A stretch of DNA of 64,000 nt from Pantoea septica (GCF_002095575.1 NZ_MLJJ01000012.1:1-64000); one strand, 5' to 3'. Counted from the stretch's first letter, positions 47,734 through 56,110 are shown. Translations and numbers: made by a program. Notes: a model not told the origin generated them from the sequence alone.

Positions 47734-48456
47734 ATGCCCAGCAAATTTCTTACTAGCATCCTCGAAAACAAGATAACAAGCGCGTTGCAAACTTCTGATG
47801 CCATCTCTCAAATTGCGCATCCTGTTGTAAAAGGAAGCTTAAGAGAAAACTTTATAGCCGAAATTTTGAGATCAATACTTCCCTATCATTTTGGAGTAGG
47901 TTCAGGAATTATTATTGATAAATGGGATCGGTCTTCGCCGCAGGCTGACATTATCATATACGACAAACGACAAATCCCTCCGGTTGTTGACTCTGAAACT
48001 AATGGAGTTTATCCAATAGATAGTGTTCACAGAGTGATTGAGATAAAATCCAACCTCGTAAACACCGATGTAAACCAAGTACTAAACCTAGCCTGGGCAT
48101 TACATCCGAATAATCCAGATGGCTTAAAAGTAGCTGTAAGTGGAAATCTAGATCAGGGTCTTGCTACTTACCCTTTAGTAAGTGCTTTTGCATATCAGTC
48201 AACTTTGGCAAGCTTACCTAAAGTAGCGGATGAATGGATTGAGCAGCGAAAAATGGTCGATATCGGGAATGTTATGTTCTGCATTCCCAAAAGAGGTTTG
48301 TTCATGAATGCTGAATCTAAGGGATATACATTAGGTTTACCAGGCAATATATCTGATTCTGAGTTAATAAGGCATTACCTCTCTATTTTTTTACATTTCA
48401 TTGAAGCCTCTGCGGCTTCCCGTAAAAATTGCAGCCTTCTTGACTGGCTTAGTTAA
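47734..48456 (+). CDS. DUF6602-like protein with PD-(D/E)XK nuclease pattern
   Basis: 240 residues. A PD-(D/E)XK triad can be read: Glu38 in KGSLRENFIAE, Asp72 in SPQADIIIYDK, and Glu103-x-Lys105 in HRVIEIKSNL, in the right order and spacing for this fold. Such DUF6602 proteins occur in defence and mobile islands. AT-rich codon use differs sharply from the backbone. SD is weak (AAAGGTTTGGTTAACAATG). No methylase or helicase partner adjacent. Function (nuclease, possibly anti-phage) is inference. Confidence 0.7.
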   Translation: MPSKFLTSILENKITSALQTSDAISQIAHPVVKGSLRENFIAEILRSILPYHFGVGSGIIIDKWDRSSPQADIIIYDKRQIPPVVDSETNGVYPIDSVHRVIEIKSNLVNTDVNQVLNLAWALHPNNPDGLKVAVSGNLDQGLATYPLVSAFAYQSTLASLPKVADEWIEQRKMVDIGNVMFCIPKRGLFMNAESKGYTLGLPGNISDSELIRHYLSIFLHFIEASAASRKNCSLLDWLS

Positions 48457-48511
48457 AAAAATCTCACAGGAGAGGTTCAGAACCTTTCGCATATATCAAA
48501 CTCCTAATTCA

Positions 48512-48536
48512 AGCAGCCTATAAAGGCTGCTTTTTA
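48512..48536 (+). terminator. terminator after the DUF6602 gene
   Basis: AGCAGCC-TATAAA-GGCTGCT followed by TTTTT, 55 bp past the stop. Confidence 0.8.
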
Positions 48537-48600
48537 TGCCGATGAATTGCAATACAAGAATCATGAAAAAATGATCTTAAACTTAATAGACCTCAGATGA

Positions 48601-48921
48601 CTAGATTAGGCTATTAATACTCCATACCCTCAGAATTTCATAAGTAATTTTTCCAAGTATTATCATATGTTCTAGCTCTTCCCCGGCAATGCGCCGCCAA
48701 TCTTCAGTAATCAAACATTGCTCACCCATACGAGCTATTAGCGTCTCCCCTTCATGCAGCAGCACAACTTTATCGCCAACCGCAATATGCGCAATGCGGT
48801 CAATTATCAGCAGCCCGTTATCACGTTCGACTATCAGCGTAGAGCTAGGGTTATGCACCACAAGGTCGTTAACCGTGAGACGGCGCTCAATATAATCCTG
48901 CGCAGACGACTGAAAACCCAT
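48601..48921 (-). CDS. UmuD/S24-like protein lacking the Ser-Lys dyad
   Basis: 106 residues from MGFQSSAQDYIERRLTVNDL. This matches UmuD (GFPSPAADYVEQRIDLNQLL...HPSATYFV) and continues with a beta core IIDRIAHIAVGDKVVLLHEG. The UmuD SGDSM nucleophile loop is replaced by ERDNGLL and the Lys of TVKKL by Ala-Arg (LIARM), so it cannot self-cleave or cut as a LexA-type protease. Possibly a dominant partner or regulator of SOS proteins. ATG overlaps the upstream stop (TGATG), so the gene is translationally coupled. Confidence 0.7.
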   Translation of the reverse strand: MGFQSSAQDYIERRLTVNDLVVHNPSSTLIVERDNGLLIIDRIAHIAVGDKVVLLHEGETLIARMGEQCLITEDWRRIAGEELEHMIILGKITYEILRVWSINSLI

Positions 48922-49160
48922 CAGGTAACATATCCCATGTTGCGCAGTGCCCAGATTCGGTTTTCGCCCCGCTCTGTGACCTGCTCCAAAAAGAATGGCT
49001 GATAACGTTTGAGCCAGCGGTTGCACTGGTCTTGCGTCCAGATGTGGTTGTACCTTTCAAGCGTCACCCGAAAGTCGATGGTAGTGACTATCTGACGACC
49101 TTTTACGTCCATTGCAACAGCATTGCTGAATGCGATCTTTATCTCATATTCACGCGGCAT
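48921..49160 (-). CDS. 79-aa hypothetical protein coupled to the UmuD-like gene
   Basis: MPREYEIKIAFSNAVAMDVK onwards; contains RYNHIWTQDQCNRWLKRYQP and ends RNMGYVT. Mixed alpha/beta, no signal or membrane span. First of a two-gene operon with TGATG coupling to the UmuD-like gene. Such a pair is familiar from enterobacterial prophages, but I cannot name the family. Confidence 0.6.
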   Translation of the reverse strand: MPREYEIKIAFSNAVAMDVKGRQIVTTIDFRVTLERYNHIWTQDQCNRWLKRYQPFFLEQVTERGENRIWALRNMGYVT

Positions 49161-49176
49161 AACCGCCTAAAATAAA

Positions 49177-49192
49177 CGGCATATACATACAG
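49177..49192 (-). promoter_or_regulatory. possible degenerate LexA site upstream of the UmuD-like operon
   Basis: On the minus strand CTGTATGTATATGCCG has a perfect left half (CTGT) and AT-rich centre of a LexA box but a poor right half (GCCG for ACAG). It is 17-32 bp before the first ATG. Tentative. Confidence 0.3.
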
Positions 49193-49382
49193 CGCATCCT
49201 GTGAGAGTAATTTCCAAGTTACATAAGTTATCAAATGAGGATTAAAAAATTCACGTTGACTGTTTACTGGATAGTCACATTGCATAATATTGGAAAGAGT
49301 TGGCTTCTGTTATCCTTGTGCAAGATTTGCTTTGGCCTACTACAGACGACCAACTAACCTCTAATTTACTTAAGGATCGAGC

Positions 49383-49904
49383 ATGGCTCTACATGGAAAG
49401 ATGATTCTTAATGGTGCTGATTATGCACCTTTCAATCTTTATGGCGTCGGAGTATTTATGGCCCATTCTGGGCTGGGCGCTTACCGAAATAATGCGAATT
49501 GTGGGGTAATTCCAAACATCGGCCCTATACCTCTTGGCAAATACTGGATTGTTGATCGTAAAGAAGGTAATTGGTTCTCTCAAAAGAAAGCAGAAATACA
49601 TGATGAGCTTAATAAACTCACTGGACGTCGTGAATTTGGCAGAACTGACTGGTTTGCTCTTTGGCGCGATGGATGGACGATTGATGATTACGCCTGGATT
49701 GAGGGCGTAAAAAGAGGTAATTTTAGACTACACCCCGGAACCGTCTCAAAAGGATGTATAACAATTGCCAATATTTCGGATTTTGCCACAATTCGAAATG
49801 CCCTTATGAATACCTCGCTTATTCCGGTTCCCTGTAGACGATCACTTATGGCTCGCGGATGGGTGGAGGTGGCTGCTGGTGGCTTTAAAACATCTTGCCC
49901 GTAA
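49383..49904 (+). CDS. Tlde1-type (DUF2778) T6SS L,D-transpeptidase-like effector
   Basis: 173 residues, ATG with AAGGATCGAGC upstream. DUF2778 pattern: MALHGKMILNGADYAPFNLY, FMAHSGLGAYRNN, GPIPLGKYWIVDR, and the catalytic block RLHPGTVSKGCITI with His117, Ser122, Gly124 and Cys125. In Salmonella Tlde1 such proteins are injected by the type VI secretion system into the periplasm of rivals and cut or exchange peptidoglycan tetrapeptides. There is no signal peptide, as expected. The next gene overlaps it and encodes a membrane protein, the arrangement of an effector-immunity pair. No T6SS genes other than a broken hcp are in the window. Confidence 0.82.
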   Translation: MALHGKMILNGADYAPFNLYGVGVFMAHSGLGAYRNNANCGVIPNIGPIPLGKYWIVDRKEGNWFSQKKAEIHDELNKLTGRREFGRTDWFALWRDGWTIDDYAWIEGVKRGNFRLHPGTVSKGCITIANISDFATIRNALMNTSLIPVPCRRSLMARGWVEVAAGGFKTSCP

Positions 49905-50145
49905 ATTTGTCAAATTTTTCTATTTTATTCTATTGTTTTTTTGTGCTGGTCATATATTACCTTCGCCGGAGCTATACATAAATTATGATATCGCTAGAGA
50001 ATTCTCTTTACTTATCAACGGTAATGAAAGCGCTGATTCAATGTATGATGCTTATTCATATATAGATTGGGGCATAATGTTGATTATAAGCATCCTGTTT
50101 TACATCTTAACAATGAAGGTAATCAAAAAAATAAGGGGCATCTAG
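49879..50145 (+). CDS. putative immunity protein of the Tlde1-like effector
   Basis: 88 residues; GTG start with GGAGG 8-12 bp upstream; overlaps the effector gene by 26 bp. N-terminal span FVKFFYFILLFFCAGHIL, a 35-residue acidic periplasmic loop (LLINGNESADSMYDAYSYID) and C-terminal span GIMLIISILFYILTMKVI. Topology places the loop in the periplasm, where a Tlde1-type enzyme would act. Called immunity by position and topology only. Confidence 0.6.
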   Translation: MALKHLARKFVKFFYFILLFFCAGHILPSPELYINYDIAREFSLLINGNESADSMYDAYSYIDWGIMLIISILFYILTMKVIKKIRGI

Positions 50146-50146
50146 A

Positions 50147-50592
50147 ATGCCTATTCCTGCTTATATGTGGCTTAAAGATGATGGTGGTGCAGATATCAAA
50201 GGCTCGGTAGACGTTTCAAGCTCGGTAAGGTAATATAGAAATCATCGTTCTTAGTCATGGCATAAACCTACCAGTGGATGGCGCTAAAGTTAAAATTACT
50301 GGAACACGCCAGCATTCATCCATGATGATCGAAAATGAAGTCGATAGTTCTAACCCATACTTTTATAAAGCCGCTGCTACAGGCAAACCTTGAAAAGCGC
50401 CGAAATTCTCTTCTATCACATAAATGACGCAGGACAGAAGGTTTGTTATTATACAGTTTAATGAAAAACGTAAAAATTACGGGCGTTAACTGCGGCGTCC
50501 CTAATGTTAATTTAGCGGATAACGATAAGATTAATCATGTAGGAAATATTAGCTTGCAGTATGAAAGAATCACCTGGCGCATTATCGATTGA
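50147..50592 (+). pseudogene. hcp (T6SS tube protein) pseudogene
   Basis: Starts MPIPAYMWLKDDGGADIKGS, the Hcp N-terminus, 1 bp after the immunity stop. Three frameshifts disrupt it: one extra base at about 50222-50230, one T lost at about 50390 (before KSAEILFYHINDAGQ) and one T lost at about 50457 (before MKNVKITGVNCG). Reading across these, the Hcp pattern continues to LQYERITWRIID and a final TGA. So the locus once carried an hcp linked to the effector pair and has decayed. Confidence 0.85.
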
Positions 50593-50647
50593 AACATTCA
50601 AAATACAGAAGCATGGAATGAAAGATCGACTGCTTAACGTATGAATA

Positions 50648-50666
50648 AGCCCGGCATGACCGGGCT
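50648..50666 (+). terminator. terminator-like hairpin after the hcp pseudogene
   Basis: AGCCCGG-CATGA-CCGGGCT perfect stem; AT-rich following bases but no T-run. Confidence 0.55.
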
Positions 50667-50817
50667 ATAAATTGCAAAATTATTATAATGACAGGCATGA
50701 AAATTAATTTCAGACTGGAGGTCGATTGAGTCTTTTGGCTGGTTAACTTTCTCCTGACGTAACTCCTGCACACACAATCCTGTCAGCCACGATCGTACGG
50801 TCCTGAGTAGTTTAGGC

Positions 50818-50862
50818 CTGCCGCCGCCCTCTTTTACCCTCCTTTACCTTCCATGACAGAAA
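50818..50862 (+). repeat. right direct repeat (att-like) of the accessory island
   Basis: CTGCCGCCGCCCTCTTTTAC through CAGAAA, matching 47415-47457 with a few differences and a small indel. Right boundary of the AT-rich insert. Confidence 0.55.
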
Positions 50863-50918
50863 GTTATCGCGCTGCGGGTGCCAGCGCCGGGCCAGACCAT
50901 GTACAATCGGCGGGTTAA
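50818..50918 (+). pseudogene. displaced original 3' end of the YkgJ-family gene
   Basis: In the frame ending at TAA 50916-50918, translation gives LFYPPLPSMTESYRAAGASA then GPDHVQSAG. The first part aligns with [12 protein letters not shown] of the present gene at 47424-47459. It has no start of its own. Normal backbone GC content resumes here and yciC begins 28 bp later. Confidence 0.6.
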
Positions 50919-50945
50919 TCAACCCGGTTCCACCAAGGAGAGTAC

Positions 50946-51680
50946 ATGTCTATCACGGCAAGCTCGTTATACCGTGACACAGGAAATTTTTTCCGCCACC
51001 AGCTGTTGACCATCGTGCTGATGTCGTTACTGACCGCCTTCATCACGGTCATTCTGGTACACGCCTTTACCCCAGGCGGCGATCAGCTGGCTCAGCTTCA
51101 GCAGGGCGATAGCAGCGCCTCTTCGCTGTTTGAACTGGTGCAAAATATGTCGCCGGAGCAACAGCGCATTCTGCTGCGCGCCTCTGCGGCCGGCACCTTC
51201 TCCGCGCTGATCGGCAATACGCTGCTGCTGGGCGGCATGCTCTGCCTGATCCCGATGGTCTCCGCCGGACAGCGCATCAGCGCGCTGCGCGCTATCGGCG
51301 CCTCCGCCCCCTTGCTGCCAAAGCTTCTGCTGCAAACCTTTCTTATCACCCTGGTGGTGCAGCTGGGCTTTATGGTGCTGATGGTGCCTGGCATAATTCT
51401 GGCGATTCTGCTGTCGCTGTCTCCGGTGATTCTGGCGAGCGAAAAAAGCGGCATCTTCGCAGCGATGCGCGCCAGTTCCCGTCTGGCATGGAAAAACGTC
51501 AGGCTGATCGCGCCAGCGATTATTCTCTGGCTGCTGGCGAAAATGGCGCTCTTGTTCGCCTCTTCCTCGCTGACGGCGCTGCCTGATAACGTGCTGGCCA
51601 TCGCCATCACAGCTATCGGCAACCTGATCTCCGCCCTGCTGCTTATCTATCTTTTCCGGCTCTATATGCTGGTTCGTTAA
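50946..51680 (+). CDS. yciC: UPF0259 membrane protein YciC
   Basis: 244 residues (E. coli 247), AAGGAGAG upstream. Six hydrophobic spans; [38 protein letters not shown] and [26 protein letters not shown] are typical. Inner-membrane, function unknown; E. coli order yciC-yciB-yciA retained. Confidence 0.95.
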   Translation: MSITASSLYRDTGNFFRHQLLTIVLMSLLTAFITVILVHAFTPGGDQLAQLQQGDSSASSLFELVQNMSPEQQRILLRASAAGTFSALIGNTLLLGGMLCLIPMVSAGQRISALRAIGASAPLLPKLLLQTFLITLVVQLGFMVLMVPGIILAILLSLSPVILASEKSGIFAAMRASSRLAWKNVRLIAPAIILWLLAKMALLFASSSLTALPDNVLAIAITAIGNLISALLLIYLFRLYMLVR

Positions 51681-51739
51681 GCGCGCTGCGCCCTGAGGGG
51701 CGCGCGGCTTTGTGTTGTTTTCGCTGAACTGGAATGACT

Positions 51740-52279
51740 ATGAAGCAGTTACTCGATTTCCTTCCCTTAGTGGTCTTCTTTATTTTCTATAAGCTTTACG
51801 ACATTTTCGTCGCGTCTGGCGCGCTGATTGTCGCCACCGGCCTTGCGCTGGTCGTGAGCTGGGTGCTCTATCGCAAGCTAGAGAAGATGACCATCTTTAC
51901 CTTCGCCCTGGTGGCGATCTTCGGCACCCTGACGCTGGTTTTCCATAACGATGAGTTTATTAAATGGAAAGTTACGGTGATCTACAGCCTGTTCGCGCTG
52001 GCGCTGCTCTACAGCCAGTTCTTTATGGCGCAGCCGCTGATCAAAAGCCTGCTGGGCAAAGAGATCCAGCTGCCGGAAAGCAGCTGGCGCCGTCTGAATG
52101 TCGCCTGGGCGATCTTTTTCCTCGCCTGCGGCCTGGCAAATATTTACGTCGCGTTTTGGTTGCCTGAAGCCTTTTGGGTTAACTTTAAAGTATTTGGTCT
52201 GACCGCCCTTACCCTGCTGTTTACCCTGATTAGCGGACTTTACATCTGGCGACAGATGCCGCAGCAAGAAGAAAAATAA
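51740..52279 (+). CDS. yciB: intracellular septation protein A family, YciB
   Basis: 179 residues from [20 protein letters not shown] (51740); ATG 51734 would add MT. Five to six membrane spans; [19 protein letters not shown] and [23 protein letters not shown] are the signature. Helps cell envelope synthesis and septation together with DcrB in E. coli. Confidence 0.95.
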   Translation: MKQLLDFLPLVVFFIFYKLYDIFVASGALIVATGLALVVSWVLYRKLEKMTIFTFALVAIFGTLTLVFHNDEFIKWKVTVIYSLFALALLYSQFFMAQPLIKSLLGKEIQLPESSWRRLNVAWAIFFLACGLANIYVAFWLPEAFWVNFKVFGLTALTLLFTLISGLYIWRQMPQQEEK

Positions 52280-52344
52280 ATGCGACCCGGTAAGATCGGG
52301 CCTCACGGGCGCAGCGCGCCTTCACCTGCATAAGAAGTCGAGCA

Positions 52345-52767
52345 ATGGACGAAAGACATAAGTTGCCGCAAGGCGAAATGGTGTTGCGTACTCTGGCGAT
52401 GCCGGCGGACACCAACGCCAATGGCGATATCTTCGGCGGCTGGCTGATGTCGCAGATGGATATGGGCGGCGCCATTCTGGCGAAAGAGATTGCGGAAGGA
52501 CGCGTGGTGACGGTGCGCGTCGACGGCATGTCGTTTCTCAAGCCGGTAGCGGTCGGCGATGTGGTAAGCTGCCACGCGCGCTGTATCCGCACCGGCAACA
52601 GTTCTATGACCATTAATGTCGAAGTGTGGATCAAAAAAGTCTCATCGGAACCTATCGGTCAGACCTACTGCGCCACCGAGGCGGTGTTTATCTATGTCGC
52701 CGTGGATAATGAGGGCAAATCGCGCCCGCTGCCGCCGGGACGCGCTAATCTCGCACCGGCGGAGTAG
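52345..52767 (+). CDS. yciA: acyl-CoA thioesterase YciA
   Basis: 140 residues, hot-dog fold. Catalytic Asp segment NANGDIFGGWLMSQMDMGG and VDGMSFLKPVAVGDVVSCHA, then TYCATEAVFIYVAVDNEGK. Hydrolyses a broad set of acyl-CoAs. The C-terminus is a few residues longer than in E. coli. Confidence 0.95.
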   Translation: MDERHKLPQGEMVLRTLAMPADTNANGDIFGGWLMSQMDMGGAILAKEIAEGRVVTVRVDGMSFLKPVAVGDVVSCHARCIRTGNSSMTINVEVWIKKVSSEPIGQTYCATEAVFIYVAVDNEGKSRPLPPGRANLAPAE

Positions 52768-52770
52768 TGA

Positions 52771-52797
52771 AAAAGCGGTCAGATGACCGCTTTTTTT
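52771..52797. terminator. bidirectional terminator between yciA and tonB
   Basis: AAAAGCGGTCA and TGACCGCTTTT with T-run of seven, between convergent stops. Confidence 0.88.
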
Positions 52798-53539
52798 ATT
52801 CGATGCTGGAGCCGCCGTTGATTCTGAAGACAATCGTCATCTTCAGGTTTTTGCCGGGACGCCCTGGCTGATAGCGCCACTGCTTCATCGCCTGTTTCAC
52901 CTCGCGCTCGAACATGTTGCGCGGCTGCGCGGCGAGAATAGCGATGTTTTCCACGCGCCCGTCGTCACCAACGTCAAACTGTACCTGCACGCGCCCCTCA
53001 ATACGCAGCGCCTGCGCGCGCGCGGGATATCCCGGTTTCGACACGCTGAGCGCCTTCGGCCCCTGCGAGGTTGACTGCGACGGCGTTGGCGACGGCGTCG
53101 ATTTCGGCGCGGTTGTCGGTTTGGTCTGGGTCGTCGGCGCGTCCTGCTTGAACGGGTTCTCCTGCGGCTTCGCCTCCTGACGCGGCTTCACCTCGCGCTT
53201 GTGCTCTACTTTCGGTTTAGGTTTGGGCTTTGGTTTAGGTTTGGGCTGCGGTACCGGAATCGGCACCGGCTCGGCTTTGGGCGGTTCCGGCACCGGCTGA
53301 GGTTCCGGAGCAGGCTCCGGCTCCGGCTGTGGCGCTGGCTGCTCTACCACAGGTGCGGGCTCAGGCTGCACTTCCGGCGCGACCAGGCTAACGCTAATCG
53401 GCTGCGATACCTTAGGAACGTTGATTACCTGATGAAACGAGGCATAGAGAATGCCGGCGATAACTGAACCGTGCAGGACAACGGAAAGCAGCACGGAAAC
53501 AGGCGTACGTTTTAAAATGGGCATTGTCAACGTGGTCAT
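52796..53539 (-). CDS. tonB: TonB energy-transducing protein
   Basis: 247 residues from MTTLTMPILKRTPVSVLLSV. N-terminal anchor with the SxxxH motif (SVVLHGSVIAG), then a long Pro-rich periplasmic segment with Glu-Pro repeats followed by Lys-Pro repeats (PKPKPKPKPKPKVEHK), and a C-terminal domain (YPARAQALRIEGRVQVQFDV, NMFEREVKQAMKQWRYQPG). It transfers proton-motive energy to siderophore and B12 receptors. A Fur-like site lies just upstream. Confidence 0.96.
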   Translation of the reverse strand: MTTLTMPILKRTPVSVLLSVVLHGSVIAGILYASFHQVINVPKVSQPISVSLVAPEVQPEPAPVVEQPAPQPEPEPAPEPQPVPEPPKAEPVPIPVPQPKPKPKPKPKPKVEHKREVKPRQEAKPQENPFKQDAPTTQTKPTTAPKSTPSPTPSQSTSQGPKALSVSKPGYPARAQALRIEGRVQVQFDVGDDGRVENIAILAAQPRNMFEREVKQAMKQWRYQPGRPGKNLKMTIVFRINGGSSIE

Positions 53540-53577
53540 AGCAGTCGCAGTAAGAGAATGAAGCCACGATTTTAAAT

Positions 53578-53596
53578 GCAAATAGCAATCAGTTTC
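53578..53596 (-). promoter_or_regulatory. possible Fur box upstream of tonB
   Basis: GCAAATAGCAATCAGTTTC matches the 19-bp Fur consensus GATAATGATAATCATTATC at about 13 positions. It ends about 39 bp before the tonB ATG; tonB is Fur-repressed in enterics. Confidence 0.45.
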
Positions 53597-53740
53597 AATA
53601 ACTGCTGAAAAATGGTCAGATATCGCCGTTTTTTAACCTGGCCTGCTGCCCCTTATGCATTACGCCATCTTTCGTTTGCACTCTTATTTACGATCCCTTA
53701 CCGTGTTGCAAAAATATGATGAGCCAATGGGGGCTTTCAA

Positions 53741-54037
53741 GTGCTGTACATTATCTACGCCGAAGATAACGCTGATTCTCTGGAAAAACGCACCTCGGTG
53801 CGCCCTGCCCATCTGGCGCGCCTGCAGCTGCTGCAGGATGAAGGCCGTCTGATCGTCGCCGGACCGATGCCGGCTGTCGACAGCAACGATCCTGGCGTCG
53901 CCGGTTTTACCGGTTCAGCGATTATCGCGGAGTTCAGCTCGCAGGAAGCCGCGCAGGCCTGGGCAGAGGCCGATCCCTATATCGCGGCCGGCGTTTACAA
54001 AAACGTCTCGGTAAAACCCTTTAAACGCGTCTTCTGA
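53741..54037 (+). CDS. yciI: YciI-family protein
   Basis: 98 residues, GTG start at 53741 giving [20 protein letters not shown], exactly the E. coli length. [25 protein letters not shown] carries the conserved His-Asp pair of the ferredoxin-like YCII fold. Enzymatic role unproven. GGGGGCT is the only SD-like sequence. Confidence 0.95.
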   Translation: MLYIIYAEDNADSLEKRTSVRPAHLARLQLLQDEGRLIVAGPMPAVDSNDPGVAGFTGSAIIAEFSSQEAAQAWAEADPYIAAGVYKNVSVKPFKRVF

Positions 54038-54116
54038 TCCTCCGACCGATTTTGTCACGATGGCTTCCGCGTCCGCGCCGAAGCCATTTTTATTTCTTTT
54101 GCATGGAGTGGACGCG

Positions 54117-54290
54117 ATGCAATGGCTGGTGATTGCGCTGCTGGCGCTGGCTCTCGGGTTGATCGTCAAAGCGCTGCTGATCTGGCGGCGTGACGGATGG
54201 AAGCAGAAAAAACAGCTTATCGTGATGCTGATCGTAATCGCCGCGGCGGCGCAGCTGGTGAATGTGGTGCTGGTCGCCAGAGGCCACTAA
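54117..54290 (+). CDS. 57-aa two-span membrane protein
   Basis: MQWLVIALLALALGLIVKAL, a basic turn WRRDGWKQKKQ, then LIVMLIVIAAAAQLVNVVLV: a helical hairpin. GGAGTGG lies 6-12 bp before the ATG. In E. coli the kch potassium channel occupies this place; this is not Kch. Function unknown. Confidence 0.6.
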   Translation: MQWLVIALLALALGLIVKALLIWRRDGWKQKKQLIVMLIVIAAAAQLVNVVLVARGH

Positions 54291-54292
54291 AA

Positions 54293-54311
54293 AGCCGCCT
54301 CTGGGGCGGCT
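54293..54311 (-). terminator. terminator of yciY
   Basis: AGCCGCC-TCTGG-GGCGGCT; on the minus strand a TTTTTAG tract follows, 5 bp after the yciY stop. Confidence 0.7.
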
Positions 54312-54315
54312 CTGG

Positions 54316-54489
54316 TCAGGTATTCTGCGTGATAAACAGAATCGAACGGCGCTGCTGCTGCGCCAGCTGATGGCGAATCGCGTGGATCCGGCTGTAGCGA
54401 CGCGACTGGCCTTCCAGCCAGCGGGCGCGACGGCGATGCGCCTGCCGCAACATTCTCCAGCGCGCTACTTCATTTCTGCTTTTTCTCAT
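54316..54489 (-). CDS. yciY: small basic protein YciY
   Basis: 57 residues, MRKSRNEVARWRMLRQAHRR then RARWLEGQSRRYSRIHAIRH; very Arg-rich. E. coli YciY is also 57 aa with the same RWRM and RRKxRWLEGQSRR elements. AGGAGAAGG lies upstream on the minus strand. Function unknown. Located between yciI and clsA as in E. coli. Confidence 0.85.
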   Translation of the reverse strand: MRKSRNEVARWRMLRQAHRRRARWLEGQSRRYSRIHAIRHQLAQQQRRSILFITQNT

Positions 54490-54649
54490 CACCTTCTCTC
54501 CTGCTTCGACATCACGCGGCCGCATTATAAAGATCTCCACGCTAATGCCAACTCGGATCTCTTATCGATCCCGGCGGCGATTGGGGGTTTCGTTGTCGCC
54601 TGCCAGCACGTAAACTTCTCTGACCAAGCGCGAACGGGATGTCCACTTA

Positions 54650-56110
54650 ATGACCACCTTTTACACTCTAATCAGCTGGTTGCTGCTGTTTGGCTACTGG
54701 TTGCTGATTGCCGGCGTCACGCTACGTATATTGATGAAGCGCCGCACGGTCACCTCCGCCATGGCCTGGCTGTTGATTATCTATATCCTTCCCCTGGTGG
54801 GTATTATCGCTTACCTCTCTTTCGGCGAGCTTCATCTGGGAAAGCGCCGCGCGGAGCGCGCGCGCACCATGTGGCCCGCCACCGCAAAATGGCTGAGCGA
54901 TCTCAGGCAGCGCAGCCATATTTTCGCCACCGAACACAGCGACGTGGCGCGCTCGCTGTTCCAGCTCTGCGAGAATCGCCAGGGCATCGCCGGCGTGAAA
55001 GGCAATCAGCTGCAGCTGCTCACCAGTTCGGACGACGTAATGCAGGCGCTTATCCGCGATATCCAGCTGGCGCGCCACAATATTGAGATGGTGTTCTATA
55101 TCTGGCATCCCGGCGGGCTGGCGGACGAGGTGGCCGAATCTCTGATGGCGGCGTCGCGGCGCGGCGTGCACTGCCGTCTGATGCTCGACTCGGCGGGCAG
55201 CGTCACCTTTTTCCGCAGCCCCTGGGTCGGCATGATGCGCAATGCCGGCATTGACGTGGTGGAGGCGCTGCAGGTCAGCCTGCTGCGCGTGTTTTTGCGC
55301 CGTATGGATCTGCGCCAGCACCGCAAAGTGGTCTTGATTGACAACTATATCGCCTACACCGGCAGCATGAACCTGGTGGATCCGCGCTATTTCAAGCAGG
55401 ACGCGGGCGTTGGCCAGTGGGTCGACCTGATGGCGCGTATGGAAGGCCCGGTCGCCACCACCATGGGCATCGTCTACAGCTGCGACTGGGAGATTGAGAC
55501 CGGCAAGCGTATTCTGCCGCCGCCGCCCGACGGCAACATAATGCCGTTTGAACGCGAGAGCGGCCATACGGTACAGGTCATCGCCTCCGGGCCGGGCTTC
55601 CCGGAGGATATGATCCATCAGGCGCTGCTGACCGCCGTCTATTCAGCGCGCGAGCAGCTGATTATGACCACGCCCTACTTCGTGCCGAGCGACGATCTGC
55701 TGCACGCCATCTGCACGGCGGCGCTGCGCGGCGTCGAGGTGAGCATCATCGTGCCGCGCCATAACGATTCGCTGCTGGTCGGCTGGGCGAGCCGCGCCTT
55801 TTTCAGCGAACTGCTGGAGGCGGGCGTCAGGATCTATCAGTTTGAGGATGGATTGCTGCACACCAAGAGCGTGCTGGTGGATGGCCAGCTCAGCCTGGTC
55901 GGCACGGTGAATCTCGACATGCGCAGCCTGTGGCTAAACTTTGAAATTACGCTGGTGGTGGACGACGCCGGCTTCGGCAGCGATCTGGCCTGCGTGCAGG
56001 ACGACTATATCGCGCGCTCGCGTTTGCTGGACGGCAAACGATGGTCAAAACGTGCCTGGTGGCAGCGCATCGTTGAACGACTGTTTTACTTCTTTAGTCC
56101 TTTACTGTAA
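54650..56110 (+). CDS. clsA: Cardiolipin synthase A
   Basis: 486 residues, E. coli length. Two N-terminal spans, then two phospholipase-D motifs: [19 protein letters not shown] and [20 protein letters not shown] (both HxK...D). Makes cardiolipin from two phosphatidylglycerols in the inner membrane. Confidence 0.97.
   Translation: MTTFYTLISWLLLFGYWLLIAGVTLRILMKRRTVTSAMAWLLIIYILPLVGIIAYLSFGELHLGKRRAERARTMWPATAKWLSDLRQRSHIFATEHSDVARSLFQLCENRQGIAGVKGNQLQLLTSSDDVMQALIRDIQLARHNIEMVFYIWHPGGLADEVAESLMAASRRGVHCRLMLDSAGSVTFFRSPWVGMMRNAGIDVVEALQVSLLRVFLRRMDLRQHRKVVLIDNYIAYTGSMNLVDPRYFKQDAGVGQWVDLMARMEGPVATTMGIVYSCDWEIETGKRILPPPPDGNIMPFERESGHTVQVIASGPGFPEDMIHQALLTAVYSAREQLIMTTPYFVPSDDLLHAICTAALRGVEVSIIVPRHNDSLLVGWASRAFFSELLEAGVRIYQFEDGLLHTKSVLVDGQLSLVGTVNLDMRSLWLNFEITLVVDDAGFGSDLACVQDDYIARSRLLDGKRWSKRAWWQRIVERLFYFFSPLL

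Larger units (their letters stand above)
47458..50817. mobile_element. AT-rich 3.4-kb accessory island inserted in a YkgJ-family gene
   Basis: The segment is flanked by imperfect direct repeats and splits the 3' end of the cysteine-cluster gene; base composition is far lower in GC than both sides. It contains a DUF6602 protein, a two-gene UmuD-like operon, a Tlde1 effector, a putative immunity gene and an hcp pseudogene, but no recombinase. Either it moved by homologous exchange or was mobilised in trans, or its integrase has been lost. Confidence 0.65.

Noticed and set aside
52950..53470. repeat-rich plus-strand frames opposite tonB
   Set aside because: They are mirror images of the Pro-Lys and Pro-Glu repeats of TonB, not a repeat element.
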